Below are positions 45,091 through 54,061 of a stretch of 64,000 nt of DNA, piece by piece. The DNA comes from Actinacidiphila yeochonensis CN732. Its GTDB lineage: Bacteria; Actinomycetota; Actinomycetes; Streptomycetales; Streptomycetaceae. The translations under genes and the position numbers were made by a program. The notes beneath the pieces were generated by a model that was given only the letters and a program-made list of their open reading frames with translations, did no database searches and was not told where the DNA came from. Where the stretch lies: positions 4,588,001-4,652,000 of the forward strand of contig NZ_JQNR01000005.1 of NCBI RefSeq assembly GCF_000745345.1, read 5' to 3'. Numbering within the stretch: position 1 is the stretch's first letter; each line of letters opens with the position of its first letter.

Positions 45091-45498
45091 CGGGCGGAAA
45101 CTCCTTGGAGCGGCGGCGGAAGGGGGCCGGAACGGGGAGCGGCGAGCGGTTGTCGGGACGGCGTCGGGCGGGTGGTGAGTCCCGCTGCGGGAACCCTACG
45201 CCCAGCGGGGCCCGTCCGGGTGGCCGTTGTCCACAGGCCGCGTCGGGAACCTCGCAGGCGACGAGGCCGCCCCGTCACCGCGCCGCGCGCGGGGACGCGC
45301 CCACCACCCGCACGAGAGGTTCGGCGCCCCGCCCGCCGGGCTGTCGGGGCCCGCGGGGCAGCGGGCCGAGCGGGGTGCGGACCGGCGGCGGCGCGCCGTC
45401 TCCCCGGAGGCGCCGCGCGGGCGCGGGTTCCGGGGAGACGGCGCGGAGGAGACGGGTCCCGGGAGAGCGAGCCGGGGCGGGGTCGGGCCGGGTCGGGG
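45091..45498. other. gap without a recognised gene
   Basis: About 400 GC-rich bases between two leftward genes. Open frames exist but none carries a family motif. I see no hairpin of note. Confidence 0.45.
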
Positions 45499-46914
45499 TC
45501 AGGCCGGGCGTTCGACGGCGGTCCAGGGCAGTTCGGAGGGCCGGCCGGAGGCCGCCGCGGGAAGGGCCGCCGTGATCACCAGGGTGCTCTCCTCGACCTG
45601 GAAGTCCAGCGGCAGGTCGAGGGACCGCATCGCGGCCACCATGGCGGTGTTGGTCGAGCGGGTCACCGCGTAGACGCTCTCCCGTCCGGCCGCCGCGGCC
45701 ATCTCCACCAGCTTGCGCAGCAGCAGCCCGCCGACGCCCCGGTGCTGCCACGCGTCCTCGACCAGCAGCGCGACCTCGCTCTCCGTGCTGCCGGCGCCGT
45801 CCGAGCCGTCCCAGAGGAGGTGGCCCAGGGCCACCAGCCGTCCGGAGGGGGTGCGCACCCCCAGGGACTGGCCGAAGCGCGGGTTGAGCAGGTGCGAGAC
45901 GTAGCGGTCGGCGTCGCCGACGGGGCCGTGGTAGCGCATCGCCAGGCTGTCGGCCGAGCAGCGGCCGTGCATGGCCAGCGCGGCCGCGTGGTCGGCGGGA
46001 CCGGCCGGGCGGACGCCCACCTCGTAGCCCTCGGGCAGGGCCAGGACCTCCCGGCCGCGCGGCAGCCGCACCCCGAGCCGCGCGTCGAGCTCCACCAGGG
46101 CGCGGGCCCGGGCGAACTCCGTGGGGGTGAACGGCAGGTGCTCGCGGCGGACGGTGATGGTGCCGCCGGACGGATCGGGCAGCCGCATCACGGTCGGCCG
46201 GGCGGCGTCCGAGCCTTCGCGACCCCGGCCCCCGGCGCCCGCGGCGGCCTCCGCGCCGTGCCCGGCGGGCGAGGTGAGGATGGTGCAGCGGCCCAGCAAC
46301 TGGCGCAGCGCCAGCGGCAGCTCGGCCGGGTCCAGCGCGGTGCGGGTCGCCAGGGTGAGCATCCGGGTCGGGGCGTCGACCAGGTCGTGCGCGTCGGCCC
46401 GCTCCAGCCAGGTGTCGGTGCCGCCGGCCTCGTCCACGGTGAGCACCAGCGCGGCCGGCGTGAGGCCGGCGGGGGCCCGCAGCAGGAACTCGTCCACGGT
46501 GCCATCGGCGAGCGGGTGCGTCTGGAGGGTGATGATGTCGACGCGGCCGGCCGCCAGCGCCGTGGAGACCCGGCCGAGGCTGCCGGGCGCGTCGCGGACC
46601 GTGGTGCGCAGCCGCCACAGCGCGGGCTCCCGCTCGGGCTCGGCGGCGGCCTTGCCGACGGCCGCCTTGACCGCGGGCGCGGCCGCCCGGGCCCGGTGCC
46701 GGGTCCAGCGCGCCCACCCGACGTGGAAGGCGGCCGCCATCAGCAGGGCCGCGGCGGAGGTGGCGAGCAGCACCCGCCCGTCGGGGCCGTGGTCCACCAG
46801 GTCGGCCACACAGTCCGCGGCGGCCATCGCGGCGAAGACCGCGGCGACCTCCACGAGTTCACGGCCCCAGTGGCGGCGCGGCGCGGAAGGGGAGGGAGGG
46901 GTCGAATCCGGCAT
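45499..46914 (-). CDS. GNAT family N-acetyltransferase with N-terminal membrane helices and ACT-like domain
   Basis: About 471 residues in three parts. A membrane-like N-terminus (GRELVEVAAVFAAMAAADCVADL and VLLATSAAALLMAAAFHVGW) is followed by an ACT-like domain (LWRLRTTVRDAPGSLGRVSTALAAGRVDIITLQTHPLADGTVDEFLL) and a GNAT domain (LVALGHLLWDGSDGAGSTESEVALLVEDAWQHRGVGGLLLRKLVEMAAAAGRESVYAVTRSTNTAMVAAMRSL). The ACT part suggests small-molecule (amino acid) sensing of acetylation, as in allosteric protein acetyltransferases of actinobacteria. ATG 46914 avoids a 156-residue Arg/Pro-rich extension. Confidence 0.82.
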   Translation of the reverse strand: MPDSTPPSPSAPRRHWGRELVEVAAVFAAMAAADCVADLVDHGPDGRVLLATSAAALLMAAAFHVGWARWTRHRARAAAPAVKAAVGKAAAEPEREPALWRLRTTVRDAPGSLGRVSTALAAGRVDIITLQTHPLADGTVDEFLLRAPAGLTPAALVLTVDEAGGTDTWLERADAHDLVDAPTRMLTLATRTALDPAELPLALRQLLGRCTILTSPAGHGAEAAAGAGGRGREGSDAARPTVMRLPDPSGGTITVRREHLPFTPTEFARARALVELDARLGVRLPRGREVLALPEGYEVGVRPAGPADHAAALAMHGRCSADSLAMRYHGPVGDADRYVSHLLNPRFGQSLGVRTPSGRLVALGHLLWDGSDGAGSTESEVALLVEDAWQHRGVGGLLLRKLVEMAAAAGRESVYAVTRSTNTAMVAAMRSLDLPLDFQVEESTLVITAALPAAASGRPSELPWTAVERPA

Positions 46915-47489
46915 ACGGCTACTGTGCCGAAGCCGTGTTGCGCGATCACGAATTCCCCGTGTCAGCCGGGTAAAGGAGTGATTGTCCGGGTCGGCGGGCA
47001 TTCGGCAGCCGCCGCCGCCCGTCCGGTGCCCCACCCGCCGGGTGCCGCCCGTCCGGGAGCCACCCGCCGCGGTCCGTCGGCGCCCGGACAGCCTACGCCC
47101 CGCCGCGCGGCACGGCAGCCGTTCCGCCGGTCTGCCGTTCCGCCGGTCGGCCCGTCCGCAGCCCGGCGGTGGCCGATGTCCCGGCGGTGTCCCGGTCCGG
47201 CGGCCCAACCCGTTCCCCGCCCGCCGGTACGAAAAGTACGCCGCATGCAGGCAGGAGCGGGGAACTCCGCCGGTGGCCCGGTAGTTGTGGTGGTACGGGC
47301 CGGTGGCGCACCGGCCCGGCCAACGGCTCCGGCCGGGCGCCCCCGTCCCGGTCGGAGCTGCCCCGCGCTCCTCGCGGGGCACTACGCATGGGCCCGCTCT
47401 CGGCGCGGCACATCGGGGAGCCCACGGCGAGTCGCGGGAACGCGGCCGCCCCGGGCGACCGGACCTGCCCGGTTGGTAGCGTCGCCGGC
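46915..47489. other. divergent intergenic region
   Basis: 575 bases between the leftward acetyltransferase gene and the rightward gene at 47490. The first 70 bases are AT-richer (AATTCCCCGTGTCAGCCGGG) and should hold the leftward promoter. I see no gene in the rest. Confidence 0.45.
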
Positions 47490-48173
47490 ATGGGTGAGGA
47501 CCGGGTACTCGAAGCGCTGCGCCAGGAGGCCGAGGCGCTCACGGATGCCGTGTCAGGGCTGTCCGAGGCTGAGTGGGACCTCCCGACACGCTGCACGCCG
47601 TGGACGGTACGTGACCTGCTCGGCCACGTCTGCGTCGCGATCGACCGGCTTCCGGGGATGCTGGACGCGCCGGCGCCGGACGGGGCCGCCATCTCCGCGG
47701 CGCGGTACTACCGCCCGGACGACCGCTTCTCCCCCCGGACCGACAGCGCCCGGATCGCCCTGGCCCAGGAGCGGGCGGCGGAGTCGGCCGGCGGTACCGC
47801 GTTCGCCGACGACTTCGCCGCGGTCTGGCGGCGGGCCGACCGGCTCTGCCGGGCCCAGCCGGCCGGCCGCACCGTACGGACGCGTCATGGCGATGCCATG
47901 CTCCTGTCGGAGTTCCTGCTCACCCGAGTCGTGGAGGTCGCCGTCCACGGCCTGGACCTGGCCGACGCGCTCGGACGTGAACCGTGGCTCACCCCGGCGG
48001 CCGGGGACGCCGTACTGGCGTTGCTTCTCGGCGCGGAGCGGACGGCGGCCGCCGACACGCTGGGCTGGAGCCGGCCGCGGTTCCTGCGCAAGGCCACCGG
48101 CCGCGAGCCGCTGGACGCGGCCGAGGCCGCACGGATCGAGGAGCTCGGCATCCGATGGCTCGCCCTGGGCTGA
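47490..48173 (+). CDS. maleylpyruvate isomerase N-terminal (DinB-like) domain protein
   Basis: About 227 residues. A four-helix DinB/MDMPI domain with LRQEAEALTDAVSGLSEAEWDLPTRCTPWTVRDLLGHVCVAIDRLPGML, where the TPCxGWTVRDLLGHV-type segment and its histidine are the usual metal ligand, and LLTRVVEVAVHGLDLADALGR with the second histidine. Members are often mycothiol-dependent enzymes. The exact reaction is unknown. Confidence 0.87.
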   Translation: MGEDRVLEALRQEAEALTDAVSGLSEAEWDLPTRCTPWTVRDLLGHVCVAIDRLPGMLDAPAPDGAAISAARYYRPDDRFSPRTDSARIALAQERAAESAGGTAFADDFAAVWRRADRLCRAQPAGRTVRTRHGDAMLLSEFLLTRVVEVAVHGLDLADALGREPWLTPAAGDAVLALLLGAERTAAADTLGWSRPRFLRKATGREPLDAAEAARIEELGIRWLALG

Positions 48174-48359
48174 CGCCCGCGCTCGGCCGCGACGCCCTTC
48201 CTCGATCCCTCCGCCACCGCGTCCCGGGCCGGGGGACACCCGCGGCCGGGGCCCGTCTCGCGGGACCCGGCCACGCGGTGGAGGCGCCGGCGGCACCCCG
48301 GGCGGCGGCGTGCCGGTGGACGGCCCGCTCGGACCGGGGGCCGGCGGCCCGATCGGCGG

Positions 48360-49823
48360 TCAGTTCGCGCCGAGCGCCTGCTGGAGCGGGTGGATGGCGA
48401 AGTACGCCAGGAAGAAGACCGACACCACCGCCACCAGCGGATGGATCCGCCGCCACTCGCCCAGCACCAGCCTGATCGCCACGAAGGACAGGAGGCCCGC
48501 GCCGATCCCGTTGGTGATGCTGTAGGTGAAGGGCATCACCGCGATGGTCAGGAACGCCGGGATCGCCGTGTCGTAGCTGGTCCAGTCGATCAGCCGCACC
48601 TGCGCGATGAGCAGGAAGCCCACCGCGACCAGCGCCGGCGCCGCCGCCTGCGAGGGCACCACCCCGGCCAGCGGGGACAGGAACAGCGCCACCGCGAACA
48701 TCGCGCCCGTCACCACGCTCGCCAGCCCCGTACGGGCCCCCTCGCCGACACCCGCGGCCGACTCCACGTAGGCGGTGTTGGAGGAGCAGGACGCCGCCCC
48801 GCCCGCCACGGCCGCGGCGCCGTCGATGAACAGCACCCGGCCGATGTTCGGTACCCGGCCCTTCGCGTCCAGCAGCCCGGCCTCGCTGGAGACGCCCACG
48901 ATCGTGCCCATGGCGTCGAAGAAGTCCGACAGCACCAGCGTGAAGACGAACAGCACCGCGGTCACCACGCCCGCCTCGCGGAAGCCGCCGAACAGGCTGA
49001 AGTGGCCGAGCAGGCCGAAGTCGGGGCCGGCCACCACCTTGTGCGGCACCTTCGGCACTGTCAGGCCCCAGGCCGCGGCGGGGACGTCCGCGACGGCGTC
49101 GACCACGATCGCCACCACCGTCATCGTGACGATGCTGATCAGGATCGCGCCCTTGACCCGCCGCGCCACCAGGGCCACCGTCAGCAGCACGCCCGCGCAG
49201 AACACCAGCACCGGCCAGCCCGTCAGCGACCCCGAACCGCCCAGCTGCACCGGCGTGGTGGTGCCGGCGGCGTCCGGGACCCGGCTGGCGAAGCCGGCGT
49301 CCACCAGTCCGATGAACGCGATGAACATACCGATGCCGGCACCTATAGCGTGCTTGATCGGTACCGGGATCGCCTCCATGATCGCCTGCCGCAGCCCGGT
49401 GGCCACCAGCACGCAGATCAGCAGGCCCTCCAGGACGACCAGGCCCATCGCGTCCGGCCAGCTCATCCTCGGCGCCAGCTGGAAGGCGACGACGGCGTTG
49501 AGGCCGAGCCCGGCCGCCACCGCGAGCGGCAGGTTGCCGCCCACGCCCATGATCGCCGTCATCACGGCGGCCACCAGCGCGGTCGCGGTCAGCAACTGGT
49601 CCGGCGCCAGGTGGTGGTGGAACTTGTCCGTCGCGCTGCCCAGGATGATCGGGTTGAGCACGAGGATGTAGGCCATGGTGAAGAACGTGGCCAGCCCGCC
49701 GCGCACCTCCCGGCCCGGGGTGGACCCCCGCTCGGCTATCCGGAACCAGCGTTCCAACGGGCCGCCGGGCGGCGGAGGGGAGTCGGCTTCGGGCCGCGGG
49801 GTGTCGGTGACAGGACCGGGCAT
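48360..49823 (-). CDS. NCS2 family nucleobase permease (AzgA/PbuG-like)
   Basis: Purine (hypoxanthine/guanine/adenine) permease of about 487 residues with 12-14 helices. Family landmarks are EVRGGLATFFTMAYILVLNPIIL, GVGGNLPLAVAAGLGLNAVVAFQL, LVVLEGLLICVLVATGLRQAIMEAIPVPIKHAIGAGIGMFIAFIGLVDAGF, VLSDFFDAMGTIVGVSSEAGLLD and SSNTAYVESAAGVGEGARTGLASV. It looks complete. Substrate range is not determined by sequence alone. Confidence 0.92.
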   Translation of the reverse strand: MPGPVTDTPRPEADSPPPPGGPLERWFRIAERGSTPGREVRGGLATFFTMAYILVLNPIILGSATDKFHHHLAPDQLLTATALVAAVMTAIMGVGGNLPLAVAAGLGLNAVVAFQLAPRMSWPDAMGLVVLEGLLICVLVATGLRQAIMEAIPVPIKHAIGAGIGMFIAFIGLVDAGFASRVPDAAGTTTPVQLGGSGSLTGWPVLVFCAGVLLTVALVARRVKGAILISIVTMTVVAIVVDAVADVPAAAWGLTVPKVPHKVVAGPDFGLLGHFSLFGGFREAGVVTAVLFVFTLVLSDFFDAMGTIVGVSSEAGLLDAKGRVPNIGRVLFIDGAAAVAGGAASCSSNTAYVESAAGVGEGARTGLASVVTGAMFAVALFLSPLAGVVPSQAAAPALVAVGFLLIAQVRLIDWTSYDTAIPAFLTIAVMPFTYSITNGIGAGLLSFVAIRLVLGEWRRIHPLVAVVSVFFLAYFAIHPLQQALGAN

Positions 49824-50191
49824 GGCGCTCCTCGGGAGGTTCGGACCCGCGGCCGCCGACGGCGCCCGACCCGGACATGCCCCGCCCCGGCCCCGCAGGC
49901 CCCGGGAGCCGGGCCGCCGGGGCCTGCGGCGGGTGCGGAGCCCGCGGTGCGGAAGGGAACCCGGAAGGCCGGCGCCGGCCGGAGCCGGCGGAAACGGACG
50001 GCGCCGGCCGTTCGCGGGCGGACGGTTCGGCGCCGGGGGACACGGATTGTGCCCTCGGGCGGGCGCGCGCGGGTTTCCCCGGCGTTACGGTCTGCGCCGC
50101 GGCCCGTACCACCGTCGGGTTTCAGCCATGTTCAGGTCAACCCTCGTGCGCCCCTCCGTGTCGGCCGGCGCCGGCGCCCCCGCCTCGCCCG
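49824..50191. other. gap without a recognised gene
   Basis: 368 GC-rich bases between two leftward genes; no family motif, RNA or hairpin stands out. Confidence 0.45.
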
Positions 50192-51010
50192 TCACAGGCC
50201 GCCGGCCACCCGCAGCACCGTGCCGGAGGTGTACGAGGCGTCCGGCGACAGCAGCCACGCCACCGCGCCCGCGACCTCCTCCGGGTAGCCCGGCCGCCCC
50301 ATGGGGATGCGGCCCCCCGCCTTGAACGGCCGCTCCGGGTCGCCCATCGCCGCGTGGATGTCGGTCACGATCATCCCCGGCTGCACGGAGTTGACCCGGA
50401 TGCCCTCCGCGGCCAGCTCCTTGGACAGGCCCAGCGTCATCGTGTCCACCGCCGCCTTGCTCGCCGCGTAGTGCACGTACTCGCCCGGGCTGCCCAGCGT
50501 CGCACCGCCGGAGGAGACGTTGACGATGGCGCCGCCCGCGCCGCCGTAGCGGGTGGACATCTCCAGCACCGCCCGGCGCGCGACCATCAGCGCGCCCATC
50601 ACGTTGACGTCGACGACCCGCCGCATCACGTCCACCGGCGTCTCGGCGAACCGTCCCAACGGGCCGGTGATGCCGGCGTTGTTGACCAGCCCGGTGACCT
50701 GGCCGAGTTCCGCGCGCACCGCGGCGAAGAGGGCGTCCACCTGCTGCTCGTCGCTGGTGTCGACCTGGTGGACCAGGCAGCTCCCGCCCGCCTTCCGGAT
50801 CGCGGCGGCCACCGACTCCGCCGCGTCCCGGGCCTTCTCGTAGCCGATCGCGACCGCGTGCCCCTCCGCGGCCAGCCGCGACGCCACGGCCGCGCCGATG
50901 CCCCGGCCGCCTCCCGTGACCACCGTGACCCGGGCCTGCTCCTGTCCGGCCTCCGCTTCCACCTGTCCACCCCCAGCTCCGGTCCCGACGGGACCCGCCT
51001 GATCGTCCAT
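50192..51010 (-). CDS. short-chain dehydrogenase/reductase (SDR)
   Basis: NAD(P)-dependent oxidoreductase of about 272 residues. Cofactor motif VTVVTGGGRGIGAAVASRL, LVNNAGITGPLG, the serine at NVSSGGATLG, the YVHYAASKAAVDTMTLGLSKELAAEGIRVNSVQPGMIVTDIHA block with Tyr-x-x-x-Lys, and a C-terminal SGTVLRVAGGL. ATG 51010 is used; no good ribosome site is seen before it, and GTG 51040 is an alternative. It is divergent to the GntR gene. Confidence 0.9.
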   Translation of the reverse strand: MDDQAGPVGTGAGGGQVEAEAGQEQARVTVVTGGGRGIGAAVASRLAAEGHAVAIGYEKARDAAESVAAAIRKAGGSCLVHQVDTSDEQQVDALFAAVRAELGQVTGLVNNAGITGPLGRFAETPVDVMRRVVDVNVMGALMVARRAVLEMSTRYGGAGGAIVNVSSGGATLGSPGEYVHYAASKAAVDTMTLGLSKELAAEGIRVNSVQPGMIVTDIHAAMGDPERPFKAGGRIPMGRPGYPEEVAGAVAWLLSPDASYTSGTVLRVAGGL

Positions 51011-51033
51011 GTGATCGTTCCGACCGTTCTGGA

Positions 51034-51047
51034 CGATCACCTGATCG
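51034..51047. promoter_or_regulatory. operator-like dyad upstream of the SDR gene
   Basis: CGATCACCTGATCG has 6-base inverted arms around CC, 24 bases before the leftward ATG. The GntR protein encoded next door could be the binder; this is an inference from location. Confidence 0.4.
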
Positions 51048-51121
51048 TTGTCGAACGGGGAACGCTACCGCAGGCGCGGCGCCGGTCCGGCCGGAGGCCG
51101 CGCCGGGGGAGCGGATTGGTC

Positions 51122-51151
51122 TTGACCAAGCTCGCGCCACGCCTCTATCGT
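51122..51151 (+). promoter_or_regulatory. sigma70-like promoter of the GntR gene
   Basis: TTGACC (51122-51127), 18 bases, TATCGT (51146-51151), followed by GAAAGGACCTTTAA with an AAAGG/CCTTT dyad (51162-51172). It is about 200 bases before the GTG at 51353. Confidence 0.6.
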
Positions 51152-51191
51152 CCTCGTAGTGAAAGGACCTTTAATAAACAGGGGTTCTGAA

Positions 51192-51228
51192 ACAAGGCTC
51201 CACAAGGCGCGGCGGACCTCTACAAGGC
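51192..51228. repeat. three ACAAGGC direct repeats in the GntR leader
   Basis: ACAAGGC at 51192, 51202 and 51222 (10 and 20 bases apart, on one face of the helix) just downstream of the promoter, a layout suited to a regulator binding site. Confidence 0.5.
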
Positions 51229-51352
51229 TCGGCCGGGCACAGCGGGAAGAAGCGGGCGCACCAGCGCCCGACCGGGTCGGGACGGCCCGGAACGGCCAAC
51301 GAAGGCCCGCGCGCGGTACCGCCGCGCGGGCCCCGTCGATTGCGAGGACAGG

Positions 51353-52117
51353 GTGGGGACCACGCAGCTCGAAGCGGCGCAGGAGCCGAAGTACTGGCAC
51401 CTGAAGACCGTGCTGAACGACGCCCTGGACTCGGAGTTCGAGGTCGGCGAGATCCTGCCCAACGAGCGGGACCTGGCCGCCCGCTTCGGCGTCGCGCGGG
51501 CCACCCTGCGCCAGGCGCTGGAGCAGCTCGAACTCGAAGGGCGCCTCCAGCGCCGCCGTGGTGTCGGCACCACCGTCGCCCCGCCCCGCATCGGGGTCCC
51601 GGTCGGCCCGTCCGCGCACACCTGGCCCGGCGCCGGCCGCGACGCCTGGGCCACCGTCGGCTGCGCCGAGGCCGTCGCGCCCGCGCAGATCGCGTCGGTG
51701 CTCGGCACCGGCTCCGACGAGCCGGTGCACACCGTCCGGCGGCAGCGCGTCATCCAGGGCCAGCAGATCGCCACCGAGCTGCTGTACGTGCCGGCCGGCT
51801 CCGTGCCGGACCTGTCCGGCATGCTCAGCCCCGCCGACCACGCCCCGGCCGTGCTGCGCGAGCTGCACGCCCTGGCGCTGGAGAGCGAGGACCGCTCCGT
51901 GGAGCTCGGCTCCGCCCGCGCGGAGGACGCGCGGCAGCTCGACCGGCTGCCCGGAGCGCCCGTCCTCGTCGTCACCACGCGGTACTTCGCCGGCGGCCGG
52001 GTCGCCGCCGTTTCCGTCGCCACCTACCGGGCCGACACCTGCCGGCTCACCTTCGGCGACTCCGGCACCCTGGAGGTCCTGCACCAGGAGCCCGACGAGG
52101 ACCGCGCGGCGTCCTGA
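51353..52117 (+). CDS. GntR family regulator, HutC/UTRA type
   Basis: About 254 residues. N-terminal winged helix (YWHLKTVLNDALDSEFEVGEILPNERDLAARFGVARATLRQALEQLELEGRLQRRRGVGTTVAPP) and C-terminal UTRA ligand domain (VHTVRRQRVIQGQQIATELLYVPAGSVPDL to VVTTRYFAGGRVAAVSVATYRADTCRL). GTG 51353 has GAGGACAGG just upstream. It resembles regulators of sugar or amino-sugar uptake, but the ligand cannot be read from sequence. Confidence 0.9.
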   Translation: MGTTQLEAAQEPKYWHLKTVLNDALDSEFEVGEILPNERDLAARFGVARATLRQALEQLELEGRLQRRRGVGTTVAPPRIGVPVGPSAHTWPGAGRDAWATVGCAEAVAPAQIASVLGTGSDEPVHTVRRQRVIQGQQIATELLYVPAGSVPDLSGMLSPADHAPAVLRELHALALESEDRSVELGSARAEDARQLDRLPGAPVLVVTTRYFAGGRVAAVSVATYRADTCRLTFGDSGTLEVLHQEPDEDRAAS

Positions 52118-52125
52118 CCCGCAGT

Positions 52126-52151
52126 AGGGCCGGACCCTCTGGTCCGGCCCT
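52126..52151 (+). terminator. hairpin after the GntR gene
   Basis: AGGGCCGGACC and GGTCCGGCCCT make a perfect 11-base stem with loop CTCT, 8 bases after the stop. Confidence 0.75.
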
Positions 52152-52655
52152 TCCGATCCGGTCTTCTGCCCCTTCCACCCGGTGTCCGCTTCACCCGGCG
52201 CCTGCTCCACCCGGTGTCCGCCCGACGCCGGTTCGGCGCGTGGCCGCCGAACGCGCCCGCCGCCCGTCCGCGTGTCCGGAGCCGCCCGCACCGCCCCTGA
52301 CGCCCCGCCGGCCGAACCCCCTCCCGGCTGTCGGGCGCCGCCGGGGTGCCGTACCCGAGGTACGGCGCCCCGGCTTCCCGCTTTCGGGCCAGGTGCCGCG
52401 TCGGCCGCCCCCCGATCGGGCCGGCCCGGCGTGGTGCGAGGTGCGGCGTCCCGTGTCAGGGCCTTCCAGGCGGCCGGCCAGGACGCCGCCCCCGCTCGCG
52501 CCGGCCCACCCGCACTCCGACAGCGCTACCGGCCCGGCTGGGGCGGGCCCGACGGCCGGTGGCCGGGGGCGACCCGGCGGCGGACCGGTGGGACCCGACG
52601 GCCGCTCGGCGGCTCCGTCGCAGGCCCGCGGGCCCAGCCGCCGTACGACCGGGGC
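52152..52655. other. gap without a recognised gene
   Basis: About 500 GC-rich bases between convergent genes. Open frames carry no family motif. Confidence 0.45.
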
Positions 52656-53813
52656 TCAGTAGCGGGCCAGCGCCGTCTGCTCGACGGCGAACAGCTGCTC
52701 CTCCACGTGGTCCAGCGCCAGCCGCAGCGCCCCCGTGGCGATGGCCTCGCGCCCGAGCGCCGAGAGCACCACGTTCGGCGGGCGCAGGCAGTAGCGGGCC
52801 AGCTCCGCCTTCATCGGCTCCAGCACCCCGTCGAGCCCTGCCGCCCAGCCGCCGATCACCACCAGCTCCGGGTCGATCGCCAGCACCAGCGCGGCCACGT
52901 CGTGCACCAACCGCTGGATGAACCGCTCCATCGCGTCCTTGGCCTGGACGTCGCCCTCCCGGGCCAGGGCGAACACCCGGGCCACCGCGGGCTCGTCCAG
53001 CGGGTGCAGCGGCTTGCCCGTCGTGGAGAGCAGGTGCTCGGGGGTGACCTCGCGGCCCAGCAGGTGCAGCGCCCCGATCTCGCCGGCCGCGCCCCCGAAC
53101 CCCCGGTGCAGCCGCCCGCCGATCAGCGAGCCCGCGCCGGGACTCAGCCCCGCCAGGACGAAGACCACGTCGTCCGTGCCGACCGCGGCGCCCTTCCAGT
53201 GCTCGGCGACGGCGGCGACGTTCGCGTCGTTCTCCACCAGGACGGGACATCGGAACGACCGCTGCAGCCGCTCGCCCAGCGGCAGCCCCGTCCAGCCCGG
53301 CAGCGCCGTGCCGAGCCGTACCTCGCCGCCGGCGGCCACGATGCCCGGGCTGCCCACTCCGACCGCCCACAGGGTGCTGCGGGCCACGCCGGAGCGGCGC
53401 AGCAGGTCGGCGACGGTGGTGCGGACGCGGTCGATCCGGTCGTCGGCGCCGGCGTCCTCGGCCACCTCGTGGCCCAGCGAGCCGAACACCTGCCCGCTGA
53501 GGTCGGAGATGACCACCCGCACCTGGTGCGAGCCGATCTCGATGCCCAGCAGGTGCCCCGCCTCGGCGTGGAAGCGGAACCTGCGCGCGGGCCGCCCCTG
53601 CCGACGGCTGTCGCCGGGGTCGGCCGCCGCCTCGACGACGAGGCCGGAGTCGCTGAGGCCCTCGATGACCCCTTCGACCGTGGGCCGCGACAGCCCGGTG
53701 GACTGCACCAGCTCCGTGAGCGACGGCGTCTGGGCGCCGCGCAGCGCGTGCAGGACGACCGCGGAGTTGATCCGCCGGAGCAGGGACGGGTCCCCGCCGG
53801 TGAGGCGCCCCAA
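52656..53813 (-). CDS. ROK family transcriptional regulator / kinase-like protein
   Basis: About 385 residues. N-terminal winged helix-turn-helix (LRRINSAVVLHALRGAQTPSLTELVQSTGLSRPTVEGVIEGL) followed by a ROK domain (LLGIEIGSHQVRVVISDL, WAVGVGSPGIVAAGGEV, VENDANVAAVAEHW, LAGLSPGAGSLIGGRLHRGFGGAAGEIGALHLL). The zinc-binding Cys-rich motif of typical ROK kinases is absent, so kinase activity is doubtful; a sugar-responsive regulator fits better. TTG 53813 is the start; GGGAGGA lies 6-8 bases upstream, which supports this rare codon. Confidence 0.87.
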   Translation of the reverse strand: MGRLTGGDPSLLRRINSAVVLHALRGAQTPSLTELVQSTGLSRPTVEGVIEGLSDSGLVVEAAADPGDSRRQGRPARRFRFHAEAGHLLGIEIGSHQVRVVISDLSGQVFGSLGHEVAEDAGADDRIDRVRTTVADLLRRSGVARSTLWAVGVGSPGIVAAGGEVRLGTALPGWTGLPLGERLQRSFRCPVLVENDANVAAVAEHWKGAAVGTDDVVFVLAGLSPGAGSLIGGRLHRGFGGAAGEIGALHLLGREVTPEHLLSTTGKPLHPLDEPAVARVFALAREGDVQAKDAMERFIQRLVHDVAALVLAIDPELVVIGGWAAGLDGVLEPMKAELARYCLRPPNVVLSALGREAIATGALRLALDHVEEQLFAVEQTALARY

Positions 53814-54061
53814 GGTTGTCCTCCCAGACTGTGCCTGTGTGTGGCGGATCGTACCCGCCGCAAGGGCCCGCGGCGAGTGCCGCCCGGTTCCGTTCCTGTT
53901 GCCCTTGGTTCACCCCGTACCATGCCCGCCGCCGGCGCGCGGACCGCCGGCGCGGACGCCGCCGGGACGCCGGGCCGATCCGGAACGCCGACGGGGCGTG
54001 CGTGCGGCGGGTTCCGGACCGCCGGCCGGACTGCCCTCCCGCGCCGTCCGGCCCGCGGCCC

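Noticed and set aside
44440-48525. Very long rightward open frame of over 1,300 codons
   Set aside because: It is antisense or out of frame to well-supported genes (two acetyltransferases and the MDMPI-like gene) and has an Arg/Pro/Gly composition typical of shadow frames in high-GC DNA.
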